NCBI RefSeq assembly: GCF_030410485.1
Contig: NZ_JAUHHC010000003.1
Span: 682,001-746,000, forward strand
DNA from: Roseateles violae
Lineage (GTDB): Bacteria; Pseudomonadota; Gammaproteobacteria; Burkholderiales; Burkholderiaceae_C
DNA: 64,000 nt
Direction: 5' to 3'
The first letter of the stretch is position 1. Every line of letters begins with the position of its first letter. A program made the position numbers and the translations under genes. The notes beneath the pieces were generated by a model. The model saw only the letters and a list, made by a program, of their open reading frames with translations, was not told the origin of the DNA and ran no database searches. Of this stretch, positions 52,957 through 61,897 are shown piece after piece.

Positions 52957-53721
52957 TTATTGCGACACCAGTTCCAGCGTCTGGCCGTCCTGCGTGTCAT
53001 TGCCCTGCGCGACCAGCACGCGGACATCGCCCGGCAGGCCGGACGGACCGGGAATGGCCAGCAGCAGCCAGTCGGCGTTGTTGGCGATGCTGACCGAGGG
53101 CGCGTTGAACACCACCGCCTTGGAGCCTGCCGTCGTCAGCACCAGCCGGAAGGTGCCGCCATTGACCTCCAGCGAGTCATTGCCCGAGGCCGGCTGCACA
53201 TTGGAGTAGCTGAGGTTGGAGATGGTCGGCGTCGCCTGCGCCAGGTCTTGCGCTGGCTGGATCAGGTAGACGTCCACCGCCGGCGCCAGCGGGTCGGCAT
53301 GCAGCACGCGCACGCGCGCCTTGTCGCTCAGCAGGCCCTTGTTGTACGGGTCATGGATGGCCGTCAGCCCGACCGCGCTGCCATTGGCGCCCAGCAGGGC
53401 GACGAAGGTGTAGCGATCGCCCTGCGAGGGGTTCAGCCGCGTGGTCGACAGCGCGGTCGACGGCGCCGAGGCCAGGCGCACGCTCCAGTCGGCGGCGCTG
53501 TTGCTGACGTCGTAGTAGCGCGAGACCGATTTGTAGGCGACGTTGCTGGGCGGGTCGGCCGTCTCGTTGCGGTACAGCGAGAGATTCGGGCCGGCCGGCA
53601 CCGCGTGGATGAAGCGAACGACCGGATCGCGCACATCGAGCCGGTCCTCGGTATCGCCACCGCCGCAGGCGGCGACGAGCAGGGCCGCCGCGGCGGCCGT
53701 CAGGTATTTGAGCAGCTGCAT
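52957..53721 (-). CDS. DUF4397 domain lipoprotein
   Basis: A 254-residue lipoprotein (LLVAACGGG lipobox near residues 14-22). Two beta-sandwich DUF4397 repeats can be seen, opening with VRFIHAVPAGPNLSLYRN (about 35-130) and VRVLHADPLAPAVDVYLI (about 136-240). The family is of unknown function and is exported in many bacteria. A GAAAGAG ribosome binding site precedes the ATG. The 117 bases upstream contain three CTACA-type direct repeats near one helical turn apart. Confidence 0.9.
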   Translation of the reverse strand: MQLLKYLTAAAAALLVAACGGGDTEDRLDVRDPVVRFIHAVPAGPNLSLYRNETADPPSNVAYKSVSRYYDVSNSAADWSVRLASAPSTALSTTRLNPSQGDRYTFVALLGANGSAVGLTAIHDPYNKGLLSDKARVRVLHADPLAPAVDVYLIQPAQDLAQATPTISNLSYSNVQPASGNDSLEVNGGTFRLVLTTAGSKAVVFNAPSVSIANNADWLLLAIPGPSGLPGDVRVLVAQGNDTQDGQTLELVSQ

Positions 53722-53838
53722 GGTGAACTCTTTCCATCGGAGTTATCGATGCAGCCACGCTACGCCGCGACCCCGGGCCTGTCTGTCGGCGGTGGCGCGG
53801 CACGCTCGGTGACCGCGTCCTACAGCGGCTACAAATCG

Positions 53839-54627
53839 CTACATGGACCTCGCCGCCAGCAGCGCGCGCGCCAGCTCGGCGAAGCCCACGCCGCGTTCGC
53901 CCGCGGTGATGAAGGCCGGCAGCGTGTGCAGCTGCGGCAGGAAGCGCCGGATATTGGCCACGCCGACCGACAGCGGCACGCGCTCGAACATCAACTGGTC
54001 ATTGGTCGAGTCGCCGACATAGGCCCATTCGCGCGCATCGAACGGAACCTGCAGCAAGCGGCGTACCGCCCATTCGGCCGCGCTCCATTTGCTGTGCTCG
54101 CCGATCCAGCCATTGATGTGGATGGAGCTGACCGTCGCCGTCAGGCCATGCGCGCGCATCAGCGCGCAGACCTGTTCGATCTGCGCCGGCGCCAGATGCG
54201 CGAACTCGCTGTGGTCGACGGCGATATCGGTCAATCGGCCGGCGCTGTCGGTCGCCAGCCGCGCGCCCGGCACCTGCGCCAGCAGCTCGGCCGCACAGGC
54301 CTGCAGGCGCTCGAAGTTGGCGGCGCGGCTCGCTGCGTCCTGGCTGAACTCGCGCAGCAGTTCTCCATCGGCGCCGCGGTGCAGCATCACCGAGCCGTTC
54401 TCGGCCACGATGGCCGCGATCGGCCAGGCCAGTGCGAAGGGCTCGCTCCAGCCCGCCGGTCGACCGGTGATCGCAATCACCGGCACATCCGCCGAGCGCA
54501 GATCGTGCAGCGCCGCCAGCGCCTCGGGGGCGATGCCGCCCTCGGCCGTCATGGTGTCGTCGATATCGGTCAGGATGCCGCGCAGGCCGCGCAAAAGTGC
54601 CGGCGGGCAGAGGTTCAAGGGCTGCAT
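53839..54627 (-). CDS. HAD-IIB family hydrolase (sugar-phosphatase-like)
   Basis: A 262-residue HAD phosphatase. Motif I is TDIDDT (Asp21, Asp23), motif II is in AITGRPAGW, and motif IV is YVGDSTNDQLMF; a C2-type cap lies between. The length and GDSTND pattern match the Cof/mannosyl-3-phosphoglycerate or sucrose-phosphate phosphatase subgroup. The actual substrate is unknown. It is divergent from the ahcY operon; its ATG is about 40 bases from the riboswitch. Confidence 0.9.
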   Translation of the reverse strand: MQPLNLCPPALLRGLRGILTDIDDTMTAEGGIAPEALAALHDLRSADVPVIAITGRPAGWSEPFALAWPIAAIVAENGSVMLHRGADGELLREFSQDAASRAANFERLQACAAELLAQVPGARLATDSAGRLTDIAVDHSEFAHLAPAQIEQVCALMRAHGLTATVSSIHINGWIGEHSKWSAAEWAVRRLLQVPFDAREWAYVGDSTNDQLMFERVPLSVGVANIRRFLPQLHTLPAFITAGERGVGFAELARALLAARSM

Positions 54628-54653
54628 GGCCGGGGATTGTCCCTTGTTGCGGC

Positions 54654-54659
54654 TAGAAT
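54654..54659 (+). promoter_or_regulatory. Likely -10 element of the ahcY operon
   Basis: TAGAAT in GGCTAGAATCC matches the sigma-70 -10 at five of six bases. Initiation about 7 bases later (near 54666) would put the transcript's 5' end right at the first stem of the SAH riboswitch. No clear -35 is present. Confidence 0.5.
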
Positions 54660-54667
54660 CCGGGCTT

Positions 54668-54762
54668 CCGAGGAGCGTTGCAACCTCAGCACCTTATGAG
54701 GCCAGGCTCGGACAGATCCGCGAACGAACAAGCGCCGGGTCTTTTGCAACCGCGCTCACCCG
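54668..54762 (+). promoter_or_regulatory. S-adenosylhomocysteine (SAH) riboswitch
   Basis: The aptamer core is recognisable: CCGAG-GAGCGTTGCAACC at 54668-54685, CCAGGCTCGG at 54702-54711 closing the first stem (CCGAG with CTCGG), and GCAACCGCGCTCACCC at 54746-54761, whose GCGCTC pairs back to GAGCG. This is the SAH riboswitch consensus found upstream of ahcY in betaproteobacteria and pseudomonads, where SAH binding turns expression on. About 80 bases separate it from ahcY, with no obvious terminator hairpin, so control of translation or another mechanism is possible. Confidence 0.93.
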
Positions 54763-54841
54763 CAATGTCCTCGCGTGGTGATCGTTCGTCTTCCAACATC
54801 GTCTCGCGGCATTGCGGCTTCATTCCCGAAGGAGCTTTGCA

Positions 54842-56281
54842 ATGAATGCTGCCGTGCTGAAGAAGACGCTGTCCGCCGACCAATACCTGATCAAGGATCT
54901 GAGCCTTGCCGCCTGGGGCCGCAAGGAACTCGCCATCGCCGAGAGCGAGATGCCCGCGCTGATGGCGATCCGCAAGGAATACGCCGCGACGCAGCCGCTG
55001 AAGGGCGCGCGCATCACCGGCTCGCTGCACATGACGATCCAGACCGGCGTGCTGGTCGAGACGCTGCAGGCTCTTGGAGCGGAAGTGCGCTGGGCCTCCT
55101 GCAATATCTTCTCGACCCAGGACCATGCCGCCGCCGCCCTGGTGGCCGAGGGCACGCCGGTGTTCGCCTACAAGGGCGAGACGCTGGAGGACTACTGGGA
55201 CTACACGCACCGCATCTTCGAGTTCGGCCCCAAGGGCGCGGCCGGTGAAGGCCCGAACATGATCCTCGACGACGGCGGCGACGCGACCCTGCTGATGCAC
55301 CTGGGCCAGAAGGCCGAGAAGGACCTGTCGGTGCTGGCCAATCCGGGCAGCGAGGAAGAGCGCATCCTGTTCGCCGCCATCAAGGCCAAGATCGCCGTCG
55401 ACCCCAGCTGGTACACGCGCAAGAGCGCCGAGATCATCGGCGTGACCGAGGAGACGACGACCGGCGTGCACCGTCTGAAGGAGATGTCGGACAAGGGCAG
55501 CCTGCTGTTCCGCGCGATCAACGTCAACGACTCGGTGACCAAGAGCAAGTTCGACAACCTCTACGGCTGCCGCGAGTCGCTGGTCGACGGCATCAAGCGC
55601 GCGACCGACGTGATGATCGCCGGCAAGATCGCCGTGATCGCCGGCTATGGCGACGTGGGCAAGGGCTCGGCCCAGGCCATGCGCGCGCTGTCGGCCCAGG
55701 TCTGGGTGACCGAGATCGACCCGATCTGCGCGCTGCAGGCGGCAATGGAGGGCTTCCGCGTCGTGACGATGGAATACGCCGCCGACAAGGCCGACATCTT
55801 CGTGACGACGACCGGCAACAAGGGCGTGATCCGCCACGAGCACATGGCCGCGATGAAGCACAACGCCATCGTCTGCAATATCGGCCACTTCGACAACGAG
55901 ATCGACATCGCCTCGATCGAGAAGTACCAGTGGGAAGAGATCAAGCCCCAGGTCGACCATGTGATCTTCCCGGACGGCAAGCGCATCATCCTCCTGGCCA
56001 AGGGCCGCCTGGTGAACCTGGGCTGCGGCACCGGCCACCCGAGCTATGTGATGTCGTCGAGCTTCGCCAACCAGACGATCGCGCAGATCGAGCTGTTCGC
56101 GCACAAGGAGCGCTACGAGGTCGGCCAGGTCTATGTGCTGCCCAAGCACCTGGACGAGAAGGTCGCCCGCCTGCAGCTGGTGACGCTGAACGCGCAGCTG
56201 AGCGAGCTGACGGACGAGCAGGCGGCCTATATCGGCGTGCCCAAGCAAGGTCCGTTCAAGCCCGACAGCTACCGCTACTGA
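54842..56281 (+). CDS. ahcY: Adenosylhomocysteinase
   Basis: A 479-residue NAD-dependent enzyme splitting SAH to adenosine and homocysteine. Visible features: [46 protein letters not shown]-type NAD-binding Rossmann motif (reads [18 protein letters not shown]), GHFDNEIDI, and the C-terminal FKPDSYRY of the family. AAGGAG lies seven bases before the ATG. First gene of ahcY-tlyA-metF behind an SAH riboswitch, so it is predicted to rise when its substrate accumulates. Confidence 0.98.
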   Translation: MNAAVLKKTLSADQYLIKDLSLAAWGRKELAIAESEMPALMAIRKEYAATQPLKGARITGSLHMTIQTGVLVETLQALGAEVRWASCNIFSTQDHAAAALVAEGTPVFAYKGETLEDYWDYTHRIFEFGPKGAAGEGPNMILDDGGDATLLMHLGQKAEKDLSVLANPGSEEERILFAAIKAKIAVDPSWYTRKSAEIIGVTEETTTGVHRLKEMSDKGSLLFRAINVNDSVTKSKFDNLYGCRESLVDGIKRATDVMIAGKIAVIAGYGDVGKGSAQAMRALSAQVWVTEIDPICALQAAMEGFRVVTMEYAADKADIFVTTTGNKGVIRHEHMAAMKHNAIVCNIGHFDNEIDIASIEKYQWEEIKPQVDHVIFPDGKRIILLAKGRLVNLGCGTGHPSYVMSSSFANQTIAQIELFAHKERYEVGQVYVLPKHLDEKVARLQLVTLNAQLSELTDEQAAYIGVPKQGPFKPDSYRY

Positions 56282-56284
56282 GCC

Positions 56285-57007
56285 ATGCGTGCCGATCAGC
56301 TGCTTGTGAGCCAAGGCCTGGCGCCGACGCGCTCGGCCGCACAGCGGCTGATCGACGGCGGCGCCGTGCAGTGCGAGGGCCGCGTGCTTAAAAAGGCAGG
56401 CGAAGACCTGTTGCCGAATGCGCGGCTCCTCGTCACCGACGACGCCGAGCTGCGCTATGTCTCGCGCGGCGGGCTCAAGCTCGAAGGTGCGCTGAAGACC
56501 AGCGGCATCGTCGTCTCGGGCCTGCATGCGCTGGACATCGGCCAGAGCACCGGCGGCTTCACCGATGTGTTGCTGAAGGCCGGCGCCGCCCATGTCACCG
56601 GCATCGACGTCGGCCACAGCCAGCTGCATGCCAGCTTGGCGCACGACCCGCGCGTCACCGCGCTGGAGAACCAGCATGTGCGCGAATTTCAGCCGACGCA
56701 AAGCTTCGCGCTCATCGTCGGCGACCTGAGCTTCATCTCGATGCTGGGCGAGTTGGCGCGCATCGCGAAATGGCTGGCGCCGGCCGGTCAGCTGCTGCTG
56801 CTGATCAAGCCGCAGTTCGAGCTGGGCAAGAAGGCGCTGAACAAGGGCGGCCTGATCAAGGACCGCAAGCAGTACCTCGAGCTCGAGCAGCGCGCGCGGG
56901 CGGGCGTCGATGCGATCGGCGGCCTGCAGTTGCGCGGCTGGTTCGAAAGTCCCGTCACCGGCGGTGACGGCAACACCGAATTCTTTCTCTGGGTCCAAGC
57001 CACATGA
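56285..57007 (+). CDS. TlyA family rRNA 2'-O-methyltransferase
   Basis: A 240-residue protein with an S4 RNA-binding domain (about 1-60; MRADQLLVSQGLAPTRSAAQ) and an FtsJ/RrmJ-type methyltransferase domain. The SAM site is ALDIGQSTGGFTDVLL; the K-D-K-E catalytic set is in SRGGLKL, GDLSFIS, LIKPQFE and NTEFF. TlyA methylates rRNA cytidines in mycobacteria and haemolysin annotations of the family are historical. It uses SAM and makes SAH, so its place in this operon is logical. It is 3 bases from ahcY and overlaps metF (ATGA). Confidence 0.93.
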   Translation: MRADQLLVSQGLAPTRSAAQRLIDGGAVQCEGRVLKKAGEDLLPNARLLVTDDAELRYVSRGGLKLEGALKTSGIVVSGLHALDIGQSTGGFTDVLLKAGAAHVTGIDVGHSQLHASLAHDPRVTALENQHVREFQPTQSFALIVGDLSFISMLGELARIAKWLAPAGQLLLLIKPQFELGKKALNKGGLIKDRKQYLELEQRARAGVDAIGGLQLRGWFESPVTGGDGNTEFFLWVQAT

Positions 57008-57834
57008 GCACCCCCGTCAGTTTCGAGTTCTTTCCTCCCAACACGCCGGTCGGCGCCGAGAAGCTGAAGACGGTCGTGCGCGAGCTCGGCGCGCTCAATC
57101 CGCAGTATTTCAGCGTCACCTATGGCGCCGGCGGCTCGACGCGCGAGAAGACCCTGCAGACGGTGATGGACATCGCCGCCAGCGGCTTCGAGGCCGCGCC
57201 GCATCTGAGCTGCGTCGGCTCGACGCGCGAGAACATTGCCGAGATCCTGGCTACCTACCGCGCGCAGAACATCCGCCGCGTCGTCGCCCTGCGCGGCGAC
57301 CTGCCCAGCGGCACGGCCACCGCGGGCGAGTTCCGCTATGCCTCCGAGTTGGTCGAGTTCATCCGCGCCACGCAAGGCCCGGACTGGAAGATCGAGGTCG
57401 CCGCCTATCCGGAATACCATCCGCAGCAGCGCTATGCGGCCAAGGATCTGCAGCATTTCGCCGCCAAGATGCGTGCCGGCGCCAGCGCGGCGATCACGCA
57501 GTTCTTCTTTAACCCGGACGCCTACTTCCACTTCGTCGACGAGGTGCGCGCGCTGGGCATCGCAGCGCCGATCATCCCGGGCATCATGCCCTTCCACAAC
57601 TATGCGCGCATCGCCCAGTTCGCGCAGCGCGACGGCATCGAGATCCCGCGCTGGGTCGCGCTGAAGATGGAAGGCTTCATGGACGACAGCGCCTCGATCC
57701 GCGCCTTCGGCCTGGACGTGATGACGCGCGTCTGCGAACGCCTGATCGCCGGCGGCGTGCCGGCCATCCACTTCTACACGCTGAACCAGTCGGCGCTCAC
57801 CTTGGAGCTGTGCAAGCGGCTGGGCCTGGGCTGA
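57004..57834 (+). CDS. metF: 5,10-methylenetetrahydrofolate reductase
   Basis: A 276-residue FAD-dependent TIM-barrel enzyme that supplies 5-methyl-THF for homocysteine remethylation. Key segments: SFEFFPPN with the catalytic Glu, SVTYGAGGSTR, HLSCVGSTRENI, VALRGDLP, ITQFFFNPDAY and IPGIMPF. The start overlaps the tlyA stop by 4 bases. Together with ahcY it clears SAH and channels homocysteine back to methionine. It converges on a lipoprotein gene six bases away. Confidence 0.97.
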   Translation: MSTPVSFEFFPPNTPVGAEKLKTVVRELGALNPQYFSVTYGAGGSTREKTLQTVMDIAASGFEAAPHLSCVGSTRENIAEILATYRAQNIRRVVALRGDLPSGTATAGEFRYASELVEFIRATQGPDWKIEVAAYPEYHPQQRYAAKDLQHFAAKMRAGASAAITQFFFNPDAYFHFVDEVRALGIAAPIIPGIMPFHNYARIAQFAQRDGIEIPRWVALKMEGFMDDSASIRAFGLDVMTRVCERLIAGGVPAIHFYTLNQSALTLELCKRLGLG

Positions 57835-57840
57835 GGCGCC

Positions 57841-58293
57841 TCAGCGCGGGCCGCTCGCGGCGGCGGCGGCCGCCGCCGGCCCCGCCTTTCTCAGTTCTTC
57901 CTCCACATTGCAGGGCGCGACCGGCTCCCGGCGGTCCTCGACCAGGGTCCAGTCCGCGTCCATCGGCGAATCGCGCCGGGCTGCGAAGAAGTAGCGGCTG
58001 CAGGGCGCGATCTTGAGCGCGAACGATTTCTGCACCACCTGCCGCGCGCTCTTCCCGCCCTCGGCCTCCAGCACCACCCAGCGCAGCCCCGGCGCCAGCT
58101 GCACCGGCGTTCCCGGTCGCGCGAACTGGATCTGCTCGTCAATCGAGACCACCCGGACCGGATACAGGGTCGGATCGGTGCGCGTCAGCGGCACGCCCTC
58201 GATATAGGACTGCGGCGCGCTCGCGCAAGCGGCCAGAATCAGCGTCGAGACGGGGACCCCCGCCGCGGCGGCAGAAAGCGTCTTCCTCATCAT
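57841..58293 (-). CDS. Conserved hypothetical lipoprotein
   Basis: A 150-residue putative lipoprotein (LILAACAS lipobox). The soluble part has two Cys (APCSRYFFAA and APCNVEE) about 30 residues apart, plausibly disulfide-bonded, and an Ala-rich C-terminus. I cannot name the family, though similar small lipoproteins are common in Burkholderiales. Two adjacent ATGs (58293, 58290) are possible starts. It is not obviously linked to its neighbours. Confidence 0.72.
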   Translation of the reverse strand: MMRKTLSAAAAGVPVSTLILAACASAPQSYIEGVPLTRTDPTLYPVRVVSIDEQIQFARPGTPVQLAPGLRWVVLEAEGGKSARQVVQKSFALKIAPCSRYFFAARRDSPMDADWTLVEDRREPVAPCNVEEELRKAGPAAAAAAASGPR

Positions 58294-58351
58294 GACCTCC
58301 TCACGGCGCCGATCCGACCGATCACGCGAGCATAGCCGCCCGCCGCTCGCC

Positions 58352-58747
58352 CTAGGCGGCCGTGCGCAACTCGGTTGCCTGCGACCAGACCGCCTGCCAG
58401 CGCCCGTCGCCGCGCCGCTCGTAGCTGTCGCTGTGCCGGCAGACGACTTCGCGCCCCGAGGGGAAGCGCAGCCGCGCGGTGTAGCGGACGATGGCCATCT
58501 CGGCGCTCAGCCGCACGGCGATGTCGCCGTCGATCGTCCAGTCCGCATAGAAGGGTTCACCGGCGATCGCGGCCAGGTACTGCTGACGCGTGAACAGCTT
58601 GCCGGCCGGCGTGACCAGCTCGTAGTCCGGCGCATGCAGCTCTTCGAGCGTCGCCATGTCGCGCTCGACCAGCGCACGCGTGCGACGCCGTTCGAGCGCG
58701 CGGAAGAAGTCTTCGTCGACGCCCGCCATGCGGGGTCCGCGCCCCAT
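58352..58747 (-). CDS. NTF2-like protein (DUF4440/SnoaL fold)
   Basis: A 131-residue cone-fold protein. The helix ALVERDMATLEELHAPDYELV, TPAGKLFTRQQYLAAI and the final GRWQAVWSQATEL fit DUF4440. Members are enzymes or ligand-binding proteins of unknown specificity. The ATG at 58747 abuts the stop of the upstream SnoaL-type gene, so they are cotranscribed; an internal ATG at residue 7 is also possible. Confidence 0.87.
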   Translation of the reverse strand: MGRGPRMAGVDEDFFRALERRRTRALVERDMATLEELHAPDYELVTPAGKLFTRQQYLAAIAGEPFYADWTIDGDIAVRLSAEMAIVRYTARLRFPSGREVVCRHSDSYERRGDGRWQAVWSQATELRTAA

Positions 58748-59212
58748 TCAGACCGCCTTCTCGAGCTCGAGATTGCCGTCGATGAACTTCAGCTTGAACT
58801 GCAGCCGGACTATGCGCCAGCCGCCCGCGGCCTGACGCTGCAGATCGAGCTCGTAGCTGCCCACAAAGCTGCGCGACTTCAGCGCCGCGGCGATGCCGGC
58901 GCGGTAGTGATAGGCGGTGCCGTAGCACTGCACGGTGGCGCGATCACCGTCGACGCGGGTGCGGAAGTTGCCGAGCTGGTGATGCACCTGGTCGAGCTTG
59001 CTGAAGGCCTCGGCCCAGCTCTGGCAGACCTCGCGCGGGGCGATGCTCAGCGGCTCGCCGCCGACCATCGAGGTCATGTCCAGCAGGAAGGGCGCCGTGA
59101 AGCAGTCCTCGGCCCTGGGCCAGTCGCGCTCGTCGACGGCGACGAACATGCGCACCACCAGGTCCTCGACCTCTTGGCGCGCCCACAAACCCTGTTCCAC
59201 GGATTCGCTCAT
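58748..59212 (-). CDS. SnoaL-like domain (NTF2-fold) protein
   Basis: A 154-residue NTF2-fold protein. It opens ARQEVEDLVVRMFVAVDERD and contains LDQVHHQLGNFRTRVDGDRA and TAYHYRAG, typical of SnoaL_4 proteins, including a His pair in the pocket. The fold hosts isomerases, hydratases and dehydratases. The ATG at 59212 has GGGAGG upstream. It forms a two-gene NTF2 pair with the downstream DUF4440 protein and follows pepQ by 31 bases. Confidence 0.88.
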   Translation of the reverse strand: MSESVEQGLWARQEVEDLVVRMFVAVDERDWPRAEDCFTAPFLLDMTSMVGGEPLSIAPREVCQSWAEAFSKLDQVHHQLGNFRTRVDGDRATVQCYGTAYHYRAGIAAALKSRSFVGSYELDLQRQAAGGWRIVRLQFKLKFIDGNLELEKAV

Positions 59213-59243
59213 CGACACCCTCCCGGTGATCAGGAAACAAACT

Positions 59244-60557
59244 TCAGGCAACCTCGGCAAACGCGTCGCGCGTCAGATTCTCCGGCGCCTGCCCCTCGGC
59301 GCGGCAGACCACATCGTCCTCGATGCGCACGCCGCCGAAGCGGGCCAGATGGTCGACCGCGTCCCAGTCGACGGCGCCCGCATGCGGCCCGGCGCGCAGC
59401 TGGCGCAAAAGCGTCGGGATGAAATACAGGCCCGGCTCTATCGTCACGACCATCTCCGGCTCCAGCTTGCGGGTCAGGCGCAGGAAGGGGTGACCCTCGG
59501 GCTTGGGCGCGGTCGTGCCGCTGTCGTCGGTCATGAAGCCGGCGACGTCGTGGACCTGCAGACCGATCAGATGGCCGATGCCATGCGGGAAGAAGGTCGA
59601 GCTGATGCGCTCGGCGACGATGGCCTCCGCGCTCATGCCCTTGACGATGCCCTGCCCGGCCAGGATGGCGGCAACCCGGCGGTGCGTGCTCAGATGGATG
59701 TCGCGGTAATCGACGCCGGCGCGCACCTCGTCGACCAGGGCCAGCTGGGCCTGCTCCATCGCGGCCAGCAAGGCATCGAAGCGATCGTCGCCGGCGCTCC
59801 AGGTGCGCGTGATGTCGGCGGCATAGCCATTGACCTGGGCGCCGGCGTCGATCAGGAAGCTGCGCGACTGCGGCGGTGGGCTGGCGTCCTGGTACTGGTA
59901 GTGCAAGACGGCCGCATGCTCGTTCAGCGCGACGATGTTCGAGTAGGGCAGATCGCGGTCGGTGTGGCCGCTGGCGGCCAGATAGGCGCGGTGGATGTCG
60001 AGCTCGGACGCGCCGGCCAGAAAGGCGGCGCGGGCCGCGCGGTGCGCCGGCACGGCTCTTTGCTGGGCGGCGCGCATCTGTTCGAGCTCCCAGGCCGTCT
60101 TGCGGCCGCGCGCGAAGTGCAGGATGTTCAGCAGCTCCGTCGGGTTGTTCGGCTTCAGCTCGCCCAGCGCGGCATCGGCCTCGCCGATGATGGCCAGGCG
60201 GCCGGGAACCTTCAGATGGTCGAGCGCATCACCGGGCTCGCCGATGACGATCAGCTCGACCAGCTCCACCCATTCGCCGCTCGGGTCCGAGGGCGGCACA
60301 TGCCAGTAGTCGTCGGGCTGGTAGTAGACGAGGCGCGGCTTGTGGCCGGGCCGCAGCAGCAGCCAGCTGTAGGGCACATTCGTCAGCGGCAGCCATTGCT
60401 TGAAATGCGGGTTCGGCTGGAACAGATAGGGCCGGTCGTCGAGGAAGGCGTATTTCTCGACGCCGGAGGCGATCAGCAGCGCATCGAAACCGCAGCGGGC
60501 CAGGGCCGCCTCGGCCTGGCGCTGCAACTGGGCAAGGTGTTGGGCGTAGGTGCTCAT
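59244..60557 (-). CDS. pepQ: Xaa-Pro dipeptidase (M24B)
   Basis: A 437-residue metallopeptidase cleaving Xaa-Pro dipeptides. An N-terminal creatinase-like domain (about 1-160) is followed by a pita-bread fold with all five metal ligands: SFLIDAGAQVNGYAADITRT (two Asp), FPHGIGHLIGLQVHD (His), VTIEPGLYFI (Glu) and VRIEDDV (Glu). Prolidases of this family also hydrolyse some organophosphates. It is followed by the SnoaL/DUF4440 pair on the same strand. Confidence 0.95.
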   Translation of the reverse strand: MSTYAQHLAQLQRQAEAALARCGFDALLIASGVEKYAFLDDRPYLFQPNPHFKQWLPLTNVPYSWLLLRPGHKPRLVYYQPDDYWHVPPSDPSGEWVELVELIVIGEPGDALDHLKVPGRLAIIGEADAALGELKPNNPTELLNILHFARGRKTAWELEQMRAAQQRAVPAHRAARAAFLAGASELDIHRAYLAASGHTDRDLPYSNIVALNEHAAVLHYQYQDASPPPQSRSFLIDAGAQVNGYAADITRTWSAGDDRFDALLAAMEQAQLALVDEVRAGVDYRDIHLSTHRRVAAILAGQGIVKGMSAEAIVAERISSTFFPHGIGHLIGLQVHDVAGFMTDDSGTTAPKPEGHPFLRLTRKLEPEMVVTIEPGLYFIPTLLRQLRAGPHAGAVDWDAVDHLARFGGVRIEDDVVCRAEGQAPENLTRDAFAEVA

Positions 60558-60599
60558 GGGCCGATTAGAGCAGCACCGCCGGCGAATCGGCAGCCGGCC

Positions 60600-61172
60600 T
60601 CAGCCCCCGCGCTCCCAGACCACGCCCTCCTCGGTCAGCATGGTGTCGACCGGCATGTCACCGGGCTCGGCCCGCAAGAGCGGCAGAAAGCCATGGGCGA
60701 AGCCGACGCCGGCGGTCGCCGGGCGCGGGGCCAGCGCGGCCAGCGTCCGATCCATGAAGCCGCCGCCATAGCCCAGGCGCAGGCCGGCGGGGCCGTAGCC
60801 CAGGCAGGGCACGATCATCAGCTGCGGCTCGAAGACCTCGGTGTCCTTCGGTTTCGGAATGCCATAGGCGTCTTCCTCCATCGGGCAGCCCGGATACCAG
60901 ACATGGAAGCGCAAGGTGCCCTGCTCCTTGTCGACGACCGGCAGGCCGATGCGGCGCTCGGGATGGGCCTCGCTCCAGCGGTACAGCGCCGGCAGCGGAT
61001 CGAACTCACCCTTGATCGGCCAGTAGGCGCCGATGGTGGTCTCGCGCCGGCGCACGAGCCAGACGCGCAGCACGCTCTGCAGCTGCTCGGCCAGTTCGAG
61101 CCGCCCGGACAGGTCCAGGCGCTCTTGGATCAGCCGCTGGCGCAGCGCGGCGCGGTCGTTCATCCCATCCAC
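60600..61172 (-). CDS. 5-formyltetrahydrofolate cyclo-ligase, paralogue 1
   Basis: A 190-residue enzyme of the YgfA/MTHFS family, converting 5-formyl-THF to 5,10-methenyl-THF with ATP. The diagnostic LRLGYGGGFMDRTLA and IGAYWPIKGEFD are present. The start is taken as GTG 61172, with GGAG six bases upstream; an ATG at 61163 would be three codons shorter. A second family member is at 63269-63862. The gene is divergent from tfoX-like, with 52 bases between. Confidence 0.9.
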   Translation of the reverse strand: MDGMNDRAALRQRLIQERLDLSGRLELAEQLQSVLRVWLVRRRETTIGAYWPIKGEFDPLPALYRWSEAHPERRIGLPVVDKEQGTLRFHVWYPGCPMEEDAYGIPKPKDTEVFEPQLMIVPCLGYGPAGLRLGYGGGFMDRTLAALAPRPATAGVGFAHGFLPLLRAEPGDMPVDTMLTEEGVVWERGG

Positions 61173-61224
61173 AAAAAGCTCCGACGGTGAGTGCAGAGCG
61201 ATTGTGCGGGTTTAGAGTCAAGCG

Positions 61225-61602
61225 ATGAATGAGGAATTCACCGCGCACTGTCGCGAACTGCTGAGCCCGCTGGGCGCCGTGCGCAGCCGGCGGATGTTCG
61301 GCGGCCATGGGCTCTACGTGGACGAGCTCTTCATCGCCATCATCGCCGGCGAGCAGCTCTATCTGAAGACCGATGCCGAAACGCGGCCGCGCTTCGAGGC
61401 GGCGGGCTGCGAGCCCTTCAGCTACGACAGCAAGAACGGCGAGCGGGTCGTCATGGGCTATTTCCGCCCGCCCGAGGAGGCGCTGGAGTCGCCGGCGCTG
61501 ATGCGGCCCTGGGCCGCGCTGGCGCTGCAGGCGGCGCTGCGCGCGCGGGCGGCCAAGGCCCCGGTCAAGCGGCCGCGAGCGCCGAAGCCAGGGTCTTCCT
61601 GA
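61225..61602 (+). CDS. TfoX/Sxy N-terminal domain protein
   Basis: A 125-residue protein. The TfoX_N fold is shown by RRMFGGHGLYVDELFIAII, LYLKTDAETRPRFEAAG, PFSY and MGYFRPPEEALE. Only the N-terminal domain is present, as in many non-competence relatives, with a Lys/Arg/Pro tail. Full-length TfoX/Sxy promotes competence gene expression through CRP; this short form has no proven role. Its 3' end overlaps the convergent DUF2917 gene by 38 bases. Confidence 0.9.
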   Translation: MNEEFTAHCRELLSPLGAVRSRRMFGGHGLYVDELFIAIIAGEQLYLKTDAETRPRFEAAGCEPFSYDSKNGERVVMGYFRPPEEALESPALMRPWAALALQAALRARAAKAPVKRPRAPKPGSS

Positions 61603-61897
61603 GCGAGGGCCGCAGCGCCTCGCCCAGCTTGCGCATCGCGCTGGCGCAGGCCGAGGGCGGCACCAGCAACTGGAATTGCGCGCTGGGCCAGGCCTCGATC
61701 ACCGCCTTGCTGCCCGAGGGCAGCCGCACGCTCTGGCCGGGTTCCAGCCAGATGTCGTGGCCCGGCTGGTCCAGGCTGCCCTGCAGCGTCAGCCACAGCC
61801 GACCCTGGGCCACGCTCAGCTCGCGCGCGCCCGGGCCTATGGTCAGGCTCAGGGCCTCGCCTTCGGCCACTTCCCACAGTGATTGCAGTCCGCTCAT
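61565..61897 (-). CDS. DUF2917 domain protein
   Basis: A 110-residue protein with a beta-rich core: GRLWLTLQGSLDQPGHDIWL then PGQSVRLPSGSKAVIEAW, the DUF2917 pattern. The family is common in Burkholderiales and unassigned. It is divergent from a GcvA-type LysR gene across 113 bases, the usual layout for a target and its regulator. The 3' overlap with tfoX-like suggests tight packing, not a coding conflict, because both proteins match families. Confidence 0.85.
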   Translation of the reverse strand: MSGLQSLWEVAEGEALSLTIGPGARELSVAQGRLWLTLQGSLDQPGHDIWLEPGQSVRLPSGSKAVIEAWPSAQFQLLVPPSACASAMRKLGEALRPSLRKTLASALAAA

